A stretch of 64,000 bases of DNA from Paenibacillus sp. TCA20 (GTDB taxonomy: Bacteria > Bacillota > Bacilli > Paenibacillales > Paenibacillaceae): contig NZ_BBIW01000010.1 of assembly GCF_000732325.1 (NCBI RefSeq), forward strand, positions 124,001 to 188,000. Reading direction: 5' to 3'. Under the pieces are notes generated by a model. That model worked only from the letters and a program-made list of their open reading frames with translations. It ran no database searches and was not told where the DNA came from. Of the stretch, positions 44,602 through 51,899 are shown piece after piece. Position 1 is the first letter of the stretch. Each line of letters begins with the position of its first letter. The position numbers and the translations under genes were made by a program.

Positions 44602-46551
44602 ATGCCAACAATAGAAAAAGTACTATTTTATTTTGATGATGATAATGTATTTCCTTACGAAATGGACTTCGCTGATGTGCTTGGCAATACCGGTATCAGT
44701 ACATCGGAAGGCTATAGTATTGTGCCTGAGATTCAGAGCGCAGACAACCTGACAATCCGCATTGTAAACTTTGCTCCACCGTTGTCCTCACCATCAAGCA
44801 AGTTCGGCAGTCTCTTGGGGATTGCTTATGTTTACGATAATGGGGTAAAGAGTTGGATAGAAGAAGTTGTTCGGTACGGACCTAATTCAAGCAATCTGGA
44901 AGTGGCAATAGGGGATTGGGTTGACGGAAAAACGATCAGCCAGGTTCGAAGCGATGCCCGGTACCGAAAGCCATACATCGGATATGTTGAAGCACAGGAT
45001 TATGTAGAGTACAGAATTGAAGCGTATCAGGACCCACCGCCACCGCATGTACCACTATCAGGAACAATTGATCCTCCCGAAGTACGTATCCGGATTGGAG
45101 AAACGGCCAGCTTCAAGATTACTTTAACCGGTAGCAATACAACCATTAGAGATTGCGATTGGTTCTATGATGCAGACTCAACCATTGTAAGGCCGATCTC
45201 GTTCACGGATTTAACCAATAGTGCTCGTTTTAGCAGAGCAGGAACATATCACGTAACGTATAATGTGAATAATACAATAGGTGAAAATTTCACAATAAGT
45301 GCGCCCATATATGTCGCTGATCCTGCGCCTATACTCGTTGATATCCTTCAACCAAGTACACACTCTTTGTCGCAAGGTGAGAGTTTGGCCCTCGATGCTA
45401 TTGCCGAATCAGAAGCCGAGATTAGTCTCAGGCGGTGGGATATTCCGACAGGAGTAGATATTCTTAACCAGAATGGGGAGCAGGCTATACTCAGCTTTAA
45501 TCGTCTTGGAACGTATACGATCAAGTTCTATGCTGAGAATGTAGAGGGATCGCACGGCGAAGATTCAGTTGTCGTTTCCGTATTGGAACCGCCAAAGAAA
45601 AAGCCAGGAATAGAATTATGGATTGGCACTAATGATGGCCAGGTGCAAGTTAATCCTTCGATTATGATGAATGAGCTGCCGATCAATAAGGATGATATTT
45701 TTCTATCCTACAAAAATAGCGGAGATTCGGCTTGGAAATTTGTCGAATTTAAGGTAGAGGTCGGTGCAGAATCATTCACCTACATGGATGGGCGCACTCA
45801 GATACAAGAATCGGTAACGATTGCTGCCGGTGGAGAATACCGAATCCGCGCAGCACTGCATGATTACGATGCTCGTAAGAGGTATACGATTATTCTTAAG
45901 GCTGTCATGAATGATGATCAAGGACAAGCACTCACGAGATTCTATGAATTAAGATGGATCGCCACGGCAGATGACGGATACGATCTAGTGATCGTAGAGC
46001 GCAGGGATGATAATTACCACTACCCAAATATCATGAAGCGTAATGCAAGATATCGGGGGCAGCGCGAATCAGAGAAGGTATTATCTGATCACCAAGAACA
46101 GATTTTAGACATCCGATTGAATCACATGATGATAGAAAATCATACGAAAAATCAAGATGATGCCGTAAAATCGTGGTTTCAGGGGGAAAACGAAGCTGGA
46201 GTGGAAAATATTACGTATTCTGCAGTAAAAACGTTCAGTATAAATATGGAACAAACCAGTTACCCTCTCATGCCTGGAGTGGCAGAAAGCTCTTTTTCAA
46301 GGCTTGTGGTATTCTTAGATGGAGCAGAACTCAATAGTCCTGGGGATTTTGTGTTCGAAAACGGATATATCAAATTAAAAAGTAACGCGTTACAAATTGG
46401 AGATATGAAAGTCGAGTACACTGTAACGGTTGCGGTGGCCGAACAGAAGATGAACGGCCTTTATCCTGTGGCAAATAGGATGAATCAGATGAATGAGCAT
46501 TTGGCTGAATTAGAGAGGAGACTTCAGAGCTATGAGAATGCCTACAAGTAA
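44602..46551 (+). CDS. Tail protein with PKD/Ig-like domains and VFLDG module
   Basis: 649 residues. After a 130-residue N-terminal region, Ig/PKD-like domains run from about 150 to 330 (IRIGETASFKITLTGSNTT, SRAGTYHVTYNVNNTIG, LGTYTIKFYAENVEGSHGED). A further beta domain covers about 340-460. Residues about 490-540 are helical. Residues about 565-612 hold the strand-turn-strand module (SRLVVFLDGAELNSPGDFVF, GDMKVEYTVTV), and the C-terminus is a coiled coil (MNQMNEHLAELERRLQS). The stop overlaps the next gene by 20 bases. An AGTAACGCGTTACA sequence inside this gene (46381-46394) resembles the regulatory palindrome but is coding. Confidence 0.65.
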   Translation: MPTIEKVLFYFDDDNVFPYEMDFADVLGNTGISTSEGYSIVPEIQSADNLTIRIVNFAPPLSSPSSKFGSLLGIAYVYDNGVKSWIEEVVRYGPNSSNLEVAIGDWVDGKTISQVRSDARYRKPYIGYVEAQDYVEYRIEAYQDPPPPHVPLSGTIDPPEVRIRIGETASFKITLTGSNTTIRDCDWFYDADSTIVRPISFTDLTNSARFSRAGTYHVTYNVNNTIGENFTISAPIYVADPAPILVDILQPSTHSLSQGESLALDAIAESEAEISLRRWDIPTGVDILNQNGEQAILSFNRLGTYTIKFYAENVEGSHGEDSVVVSVLEPPKKKPGIELWIGTNDGQVQVNPSIMMNELPINKDDIFLSYKNSGDSAWKFVEFKVEVGAESFTYMDGRTQIQESVTIAAGGEYRIRAALHDYDARKRYTIILKAVMNDDQGQALTRFYELRWIATADDGYDLVIVERRDDNYHYPNIMKRNARYRGQRESEKVLSDHQEQILDIRLNHMMIENHTKNQDDAVKSWFQGENEAGVENITYSAVKTFSINMEQTSYPLMPGVAESSFSRLVVFLDGAELNSPGDFVFENGYIKLKSNALQIGDMKVEYTVTVAVAEQKMNGLYPVANRMNQMNEHLAELERRLQSYENAYK

Positions 46552-47770
46552 ACCAGGAGGCGCCCAGTTTCGGGGCGCTACTTCTTCCTCGGATTACAAT
46601 AACAACGAAGATAATAAATACCTAGAGCTTGTAGAGCTGTATCGACAAAGCAATCTGAACATCCAGAATCTTTCAGAGGCTCATCAGATCATCCTTGCAG
46701 CGAATACAGCCCTACACAACTATGCGATGATGCTTGAGCGAAAGACCGTAGAGTTAGAAGCACAGATGAATCGAATTGAATCAGCAGGGCCTTACGAGCC
46801 GATCTTCTTCAAGACCGGCTTCGTACAGGATATGACAACGGTTTACCCAAACATCTCCCAAGAGAACGGAGAGACAAGCCTGCGCTGCGATGTGGACTTG
46901 AACTACCGCTATGCAACAGTACCTCTGATTCATCAGATACCAAAGACGCACACGGTCAATGAAAAGAACGGTGCTGTGGTTGTTCCTACGGAGCTGAAGG
47001 TTCAAGTAGGTCGCACGAATACCAAGGGCGAAGTCATTGACAACAACCTGCTTAATGCATTCAACGGAGATAATGAATCTTACTGGCACAGAACAGTAAC
47101 ATATAATATTGCTGAATGTCCGGATCAAGAGGATGTCATCCTTGAGATTGAACTGCCTAGTCATCTAGTAAACAATCTCAACATAAACACGGTGCAGATC
47201 CATCCACATCCGGAACGTGGCATTCAGGTCAAGAATGTGGAGATTCATTATAACAGCGCTTGGAATACCATTCAGGGATTTATACAGCCAGATATGGCTG
47301 CTGTAAACAGCAACGAGTATACACCCCGCAAGAAGTGGTTCTTCCCTGGCGTTCCCGTTCAGAAGATTCGCATTACGTTGGTTCAAAAGAATCCTCTTGA
47401 TATTGGCGGTAAGAAAGTATTCGTTCTCGGAGCGCAAGAGATCGGCGTTTACTTGACGATGTTTGAGCCAGGCGGCGGCACAATATTAACACCATTCGAT
47501 ATGGAAGGCATCTATAACATTGAATCTGTAGAGCACGTCTTTCTCAATCGCGATGCATTTGGTATTGATCGCAACTTGGATCAGCTTATGGAGGGACGAG
47601 TTTTTGAGTACGAATTGCTGAGAGAAGAAGCCGATGGCTTCCTTACTCCCCTCAAGAATACTGAATGGTCAGGTCAGTTTTCGGAGCGGATCTGGGTTCG
47701 TACAAAGCTGCTGATGTACAATGGCGTGAATCCATGCCTTCATGCGGTAAGGCTTAATTATTCTCGATGA
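46532..47770 (+). CDS. Tail protein, last of the paralogue series
   Basis: 412 residues, starting within the previous gene after GAGAGGAG. The N-terminus is a short disordered stretch (TSKPGGAQFRGATSSSDYNN), followed by a coiled coil about 25-85. Residues about 130-300 are discoidin-like (LLNAFNGDNESYWHRTVTYN, VEIHYNSAWNTIQGF, PVQKIRITLVQKN). Residues about 305-412 hold FVLGAQEIGVYLTMF and the C-terminal module (EYELLREEADG, WVRTKLLMYNG, HAVRLNYS). The architecture matches 33235, 35699 and 42527. It is the last structural gene before the holin. Confidence 0.65.
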   Translation: MRMPTSKPGGAQFRGATSSSDYNNNEDNKYLELVELYRQSNLNIQNLSEAHQIILAANTALHNYAMMLERKTVELEAQMNRIESAGPYEPIFFKTGFVQDMTTVYPNISQENGETSLRCDVDLNYRYATVPLIHQIPKTHTVNEKNGAVVVPTELKVQVGRTNTKGEVIDNNLLNAFNGDNESYWHRTVTYNIAECPDQEDVILEIELPSHLVNNLNINTVQIHPHPERGIQVKNVEIHYNSAWNTIQGFIQPDMAAVNSNEYTPRKKWFFPGVPVQKIRITLVQKNPLDIGGKKVFVLGAQEIGVYLTMFEPGGGTILTPFDMEGIYNIESVEHVFLNRDAFGIDRNLDQLMEGRVFEYELLREEADGFLTPLKNTEWSGQFSERIWVRTKLLMYNGVNPCLHAVRLNYSR

Positions 47771-47786
47771 GAAAGAGGTGAAACCG

Positions 47787-48275
47787 ATGAGTCGCTTTGA
47801 GCTCGGAAAAACACTTAGCTTAGATAATATGGCTTCTTCATCAACTGCAGTATGGGCAACAATAGGTGGAGTTTTCGGGTCAATCGTAGAAACCGTATAC
47901 GGCGGCGGAGAAGAGCGGAAGTTTATGATTGCCATCTATGCATTCTTTATCTTTATGGACTGGATCAGTGGGATCGCCGCTTCCAAGAAAGATGGAAGTT
48001 ATTCTTCCGAATATGGTATCAATGGCGTACTGAGGACTTTATTCATACTTTGTTTTCCGGCAGCAGCCAACATGCTTGACTATGTATTAAACACGCCAGG
48101 CGTTATCTTCTATTTTGTAACGACGGGCTTGATCTTCCACACCTTCAACAGCTTAACGGCTAACTCTGTACGAGCTGGATGGGAGAAGTGGATTCCAAAC
48201 AGCATCATTAACTTTGTTCAATCTGAGATTGAAAATAAATCTAATCGATCTTCCAAAAATACGGAAGAGAAATAG
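47787..48275 (+). CDS. Phage holin (phi LC3/Cph1-type, Phage_holin_4 family)
   Basis: 162 residues. The chosen ATG at 47787 has AAAGAGGTG six bases upstream; an in-frame GTG at 47778 lies inside that site. Hydrophobic segments occur at about 22-40 (STAVWATIGGVFGSI), 48-66 (FMIAIYAFFIFMDWISGIA), 83-102 and 106-127. The pattern FMDWISGIAASKKDGSYSSE with a following GINGVLRT is characteristic of this holin family. It makes lesions in the cell membrane at lysis. It ends in a charged tail (SEIENKSNRSSKNTEEK). No endolysin gene follows; the unit ends after one more small gene. Confidence 0.85.
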   Translation: MSRFELGKTLSLDNMASSSTAVWATIGGVFGSIVETVYGGGEERKFMIAIYAFFIFMDWISGIAASKKDGSYSSEYGINGVLRTLFILCFPAAANMLDYVLNTPGVIFYFVTTGLIFHTFNSLTANSVRAGWEKWIPNSIINFVQSEIENKSNRSSKNTEEK

Positions 48276-48286
48276 GGGGAAACGAA

Positions 48287-48565
48287 ATGTTAACAAGCGT
48301 TCGCAAAGCTCTTGAATATCTAGCAATTACGCCGGCTGTCGTTCAATTGGTCTTCACCTTGGTTGCTCTTTTCGAAACAGAGGGCAACGGTGCAGAGAAG
48401 AAACAGGCTGTTCTTGATACTGTCAGAGTAGTCTACGCAGAGGTTAATGGAGTGTTCGCACTTAAAGTCTCTGAGTCGTTCGTTCTGAGAGTTGCAGGAA
48501 GCACTGTCGATATTGTTGTCAGCTTCCATAATCTCGTTGGCACGTTTAAAAAGAAAGAAGCTTAA
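48287..48565 (+). CDS. Small holin-associated protein
   Basis: 92 residues, not firmly recognised. Residues about 13-32 are hydrophobic (ITPAVVQLVFTLVALFET), followed by an acidic and helical region and a second hydrophobic patch (VAGSTVDIVVSFHNLVG), and a lysine-rich end (FKKKEA). AGGGGGAAA precedes the ATG. The position just after the holin and just before a strong terminator suggests a second holin, antiholin or lysis accessory protein. Confidence 0.6.
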   Translation: MLTSVRKALEYLAITPAVVQLVFTLVALFETEGNGAEKKQAVLDTVRVVYAEVNGVFALKVSESFVLRVAGSTVDIVVSFHNLVGTFKKKEA

Positions 48566-48584
48566 TACTTCTATCTCTTTCTAG

Positions 48585-48617
48585 CGCAAGATATCTCTCG
48601 ATATCTTGCGTTTTTTC
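48585..48617 (+). terminator. Strong intrinsic terminator between structural and replication units
   Basis: CGCAAGATATC (48585-48595) pairs perfectly with GATATCTTGCG (48600-48610) around TCTC, giving 11 pairs, and is followed by TTTTTTC. Confidence 0.95.
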
Positions 48618-48627
48618 AATTTTTCTC

Positions 48628-48656
48628 TTGATTCCTAAAATTCAGCGTGCTATCAT
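48628..48656 (+). promoter_or_regulatory. SigmaA-type promoter for the replication unit
   Basis: TTGATT (48628-48633) and TATCAT (48651-48656) are separated by exactly 17 bases, and the -10 is preceded by TGC, an extended -10 element. It lies right after the strong terminator. The predicted start of transcription falls in the palindrome at 48662, so the palindrome is well placed to act as an operator. Confidence 0.75.
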
Positions 48657-48661
48657 ACAAA

Positions 48662-48675
48662 TGTAACGCATTACA
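48662..48675 (+). promoter_or_regulatory. 14-bp palindrome over the predicted transcription start
   Basis: TGTAACGCATTACA starts five bases after the -10 box of the promoter above. It is the reverse complement of the copies at 30546 and 60099, so the site has no fixed orientation, as expected for an operator bound by a dimer. Confidence 0.7.
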
Positions 48676-48742
48676 TTTAGGTGTTGCTTCGGCATCTGTT
48701 GAAGAATATAATAAGAAAGCAGTCAGTATACAGGAGGCGTCT

Positions 48743-49945
48743 ATGAGACCTACAATTGAGAAATACCTTCCGGACATGGATCAGATCAAAAAGATCCGTG
48801 AGTCTTTGAAGGAATGTAAGGACGAATGGCTAGAAACCAAACCGGGGAGCGGAAAGAAACCTGCAAGTAAGTATATGGGCGTAAACACCGTTCGCCAAAT
48901 TTTAGATAACGCTGTGTCAGGATATACGTATTGGGACTTCGGCTTGATTGATAATTGGAGAGAAGAAGTCTACAAGTATGATAAGGATTCCAAGACATGG
49001 TCCTTTGATGGATATGTTTATCACGCTCGCGGCTTCCTGTTCATTCCCGGACTTGGCCAGCGTGAGCAATATGGTTGCAAAATTGCTGTCGGCGGCAAGG
49101 ATAATCAAGACAGTGCTTATAAGGCAGCTGCTTCTAATGTCTTAGTAAAAGCGGCATCACTCTTTGGCGTAGGCGAGTCTATCTATTCCAAAATTAAAGT
49201 CGAAACGGATGCTGATGAGGAACAAAACGCTTATGATCAAATGCAGCAAAGCGGACAGTATCAATTCCAACACCAACCGCAAGGTGGGTTCCAGCAGCCG
49301 CAAGAAACTTATGCTCAGCCTCAGCAAAGCTTCGGACAGCCTTATACTGATCCGTATCAACAACAGCAACAGCAAGCTTATTTCCAACCTACGCCTGAAC
49401 AGCAGCAGCAGTTTTCACAACAACAGCAAGGTGGCTTTAACGGACAGTGGGGCGCACCACAACAGCAAACGAACTGGGCTGTAGATGTAAATAACGAGGC
49501 TAACGGAAATTTTAATGTAGCGCCAGAGCTTCATGAAGATCAATATCCATTTAATCCTCATGAGCCAAACACACCAGAAGCCATTGCTTGGGATCAGCGC
49601 AATCTGCCGAACAAGCAACCAGAAGCTGCTAAAGAGCAGTCGTTCCAAGCGACCCCTCAAGCGGAAGCAACGCCGCAAGCATTCAAGGCTGAAGCTAAAC
49701 CAGTTGGCGCGCCGGTTCAAACTGAGGCACAGAGTGCTCCGCAGCAAAGTGCTATTCCGCCGCAATGGGATCAGGTTGAGATACAAAAGATACATCAGCA
49801 CAAGGCAAGGCTCAATATACAAACCGATAACGACATGCTTCCTTTACTCAGAGAGTTCTTGAAGAAAGAGGATGCAGTTCCAGGCGATTTAACTCCGGGG
49901 AATTTAGCTGAATTTAATATCTTCTTGGAGAAGTTTGCCGCCTAA
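48743..49945 (+). CDS. Rad52-like single-strand annealing protein with Gln/Pro-rich tail
   Basis: 400 residues from the ATG that follows CAGGAGGCG; the frame is open 32 codons upstream, but that part includes the promoter. Residues about 43-150 resemble the Rad52/22-like annealing fold (YMGVNTVRQILDNA, the aromatic YWDFGLIDNWREEV, GFLFIPGLGQREQYG and AYKAAASNVLVKAASLFG), as used by phage recombinases. Residues about 165-345 are a disordered tail very rich in Gln and Pro with runs of five Gln. The last 55 residues are a compact helical piece (IQKIHQHKARL, LREFLKKED). It is the first gene of the replication unit; annealing and replication restart are the likely roles. Erf- or DdrA-like families are alternatives. 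Confidence 0.65.
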   Translation: MRPTIEKYLPDMDQIKKIRESLKECKDEWLETKPGSGKKPASKYMGVNTVRQILDNAVSGYTYWDFGLIDNWREEVYKYDKDSKTWSFDGYVYHARGFLFIPGLGQREQYGCKIAVGGKDNQDSAYKAAASNVLVKAASLFGVGESIYSKIKVETDADEEQNAYDQMQQSGQYQFQHQPQGGFQQPQETYAQPQQSFGQPYTDPYQQQQQQAYFQPTPEQQQQFSQQQQGGFNGQWGAPQQQTNWAVDVNNEANGNFNVAPELHEDQYPFNPHEPNTPEAIAWDQRNLPNKQPEAAKEQSFQATPQAEATPQAFKAEAKPVGAPVQTEAQSAPQQSAIPPQWDQVEIQKIHQHKARLNIQTDNDMLPLLREFLKKEDAVPGDLTPGNLAEFNIFLEKFAA

Positions 49946-50631
49946 TGAATCGAGATGGGTTGATTTATCAGCTCTCAGGATGGTTCGTATGCACGATAGT
50001 CGGTATTCCGATACAGAATGCCGACTCTCGTATCCGGACTAACATATCATCTATTCAGAAATTAGTTAAGGATGGATGGGAGCTGGAAGAGATTCAAGCA
50101 GAGATCGAGAAGTTTGCCCAAGATTACCCGGATATGGTCAAACGAATTTATATGCTTGAAGAGATTTTCGCCACAAAGAAACCACCGAAGAATATCATGA
50201 ATCCGGATATCTTCTACTATCACAACCGGCTGAGGGAAACTTCTCCTGCGCCTAAGATGCGTAAAGGACCGGACGGCAAATATATTCAAGAAGTGGAGCC
50301 GTTCTTCTTGGAGATGAAGAAACGCTTTACGATGGAAGAACTGCTTGAGTACTGGTATGAAAAGATGAACATTCAGAGCAATCCTCATATGATTAAGCAG
50401 GATGAAGGAAAATTTAATTACTTACTCGGCATCTATGATCTGGACGAAATCCTGTTTGCCATCGATGAAGCAAAGCGCATTCGCTTAAGCTGGCAACGGA
50501 GCCTTCTTCGAAACGCTTTTGATATTGAGAAATATGTAGATGAAGCTAGAGAGACGATATCACAAAAGAAGAATATTCATCAGATACATGGGATTAACCG
50601 AGTGATTCGAAAACAGGTGATCGCACAGTGA
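49945..50631 (+). CDS. Hypothetical replication-unit protein
   Basis: 228 residues, not recognised. The protein is charged and mostly helical (SIQKLVKDGWELEEIQAEIE, MKKRFTMEELLEYWYEKM, DLDEILFAIDEAKRIRLS), with no membrane segment. Its start overlaps the previous stop by one base and lacks a strong site, so it is likely coupled to the annealing protein; its end overlaps the primase start (GTGA). Lying between recombinase and primase, it could be a helicase loader or primase accessory factor; this is positional inference. Confidence 0.6.
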   Translation: MNRDGLIYQLSGWFVCTIVGIPIQNADSRIRTNISSIQKLVKDGWELEEIQAEIEKFAQDYPDMVKRIYMLEEIFATKKPPKNIMNPDIFYYHNRLRETSPAPKMRKGPDGKYIQEVEPFFLEMKKRFTMEELLEYWYEKMNIQSNPHMIKQDEGKFNYLLGIYDLDEILFAIDEAKRIRLSWQRSLLRNAFDIEKYVDEARETISQKKNIHQIHGINRVIRKQVIAQ

Positions 50632-51725
50632 ATGAGTTCCAGCTTTTTGTGGAATGCGGAGCGGACACCAATTCGGAAAAGTTTCCATTTACACGAAAGC
50701 ATTATATGCATCCTTCCGAGACCATCAAGTTTCGGAATTACTACAACAACATAGGCGTCTATGAGACTGTAATGCAATACATTAACCCTGAGTTCTTTCA
50801 AAATGAAAAAGGGAAATGGGTATTGAATGCAAGGGATGCTCTGAAATGGGGCGATCTTTATCTGGACTTTGATAAGCCATTAGAGACAGAAGAGGATTAC
50901 ACCAAATTAAAGTATGACGTGCATATTGCCTTTCGTTATCTTAAGCATATTCTTTCAATCGAGCCTGATCAGATCAATGTATTTTATTCGGGACACAAAG
51001 GGATTCACTTGACTGTCAGCGGACATGTGCTTGGGCTAAATCCGCACGTATCCCTGAATCAAATCTACCGTGAGATTGCACTTGATATCGCGAAGTACAC
51101 ACTGTTTGGAACAATGGATACAGCAATATACGATGATAAGCGCATGTTTCGAATGGTCAACTCCTTCAATAAGAAGGGTGGTCATTATAAGATACCCATA
51201 ACGCAGCAGGAGCTTCGCACTTGTACACTAGAACAAATTAAGGAACTGGCAAAAGAACCGAGATTCCTTCAACCTGCTCCACTGGTAACATCAAATAGAG
51301 CTAAGTTATCCCTTGATCGGTACATCCAAAAATGGACCGAACGGAATATAAAAGCAAAGGAATACCAAGGGAAGATTCGCAAGCTAGAAACTCTGCCGCC
51401 ATGCATTCAGACCATGCTTGAGCGTACATTTAAAGAAACTGTGGACGAGCGTAATAACTCTGGGACTGCACTTGCCAGCTTCTATATGCAGCAAGGAATG
51501 GAACGAGATGAAGCAATGGCGCGGATGCTCATATGGGGCGAAGAGAACTGCATGCCTCGATTGAACAGAAGAGATATCGAAACTATTGTGAACTCAGTTT
51601 ATAACGGACAATACCGATACGGCTGTGAAGCTTTTGCTAGACTGAGCGGCGTATGCGATAAAGATAAATGTCCTCTCTTTAATAAAGAGTTGAATAAAAA
51701 AGCAGAGGAAGAGAAAAAGGCCTAA
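50628..51725 (+). CDS. Archaeo-eukaryotic-type (AEP superfamily) DNA primase
   Basis: 365 residues from a GTG after AGGTGA. AEP motifs are visible: motif I LYLDFD (D80, D82), motif II FYSGHKGIHL (S121-G-H123, H127), and motif III region MDTAIYDDKRMFRMVNSF (D164, R172, R175) followed by GGHYKIPI. The C-terminal about 120 residues are helical with a GVCDKDKCPLF Cys pair, like PriCT-type modules. It should lay RNA or DNA primers at the phage fork, in place of a DnaG/TOPRIM primase. Its stop codon sits in the base of the long hairpin that begins the next non-coding stretch, and it is in frame with the helicase gene downstream. Confidence 0.75.
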   Translation: MNEFQLFVECGADTNSEKFPFTRKHYMHPSETIKFRNYYNNIGVYETVMQYINPEFFQNEKGKWVLNARDALKWGDLYLDFDKPLETEEDYTKLKYDVHIAFRYLKHILSIEPDQINVFYSGHKGIHLTVSGHVLGLNPHVSLNQIYREIALDIAKYTLFGTMDTAIYDDKRMFRMVNSFNKKGGHYKIPITQQELRTCTLEQIKELAKEPRFLQPAPLVTSNRAKLSLDRYIQKWTERNIKAKEYQGKIRKLETLPPCIQTMLERTFKETVDERNNSGTALASFYMQQGMERDEAMARMLIWGEENCMPRLNRRDIETIVNSVYNGQYRYGCEAFARLSGVCDKDKCPLFNKELNKKAEEEKKA

Positions 51726-51880
51726 GCGTCCCTTAGAGGGTTGTGTTTTTATACGCACCTTGTAAGGGGCAGCTTAGGACCCTGCTCGAACCTCAACTTC
51801 ACCCAACACACAACACACAGGGATCTCTCCCTGTGTAATGCTTACGAACACTCGCAGGTATTACACGGGAGAGAGATAAG
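51721..51880 (+). ncRNA. Structured 174-nt gap between primase and helicase (candidate RNA element)
   Basis: Structure 1: CCTAAGC (51721-51727) with GCTTAGG (51772-51778), then CCCTTA (51730-51735) with TAAGGG (51763-51768), then GGT-GTG (51739-51745) with CGCACC (51754-51759), one long interrupted stem. Structure 2a: ACACAGGGA (51815-51823) with TCCCTGTGT (51828-51836), nine perfect pairs and a 4-base loop. Structure 2b, exclusive with 2a: 51824-51839 with 51860-51874, 15 pairs and one bulged T. No T tract follows, so it is not a plain terminator. Possible roles: translational switch for the helicase, RNA processing site, or replication origin. Confidence 0.6.
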
Positions 51881-51899
51881 CCGTATGGAAGGAGCAGCT

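Noticed and set aside
46381..46394. AGTAACGCGTTACA, a match to the regulatory palindrome
   Set aside because: It lies inside the 44602 coding region, far from a gene start, and encodes ordinary residues; most likely chance.
51741..51899. N-terminal extension of the helicase from TTG at 51741
   Set aside because: No properly spaced ribosome site, the stretch is dominated by paired RNA arms, and the ATG at 51900 has a good AGGAG site and begins a normal protein.
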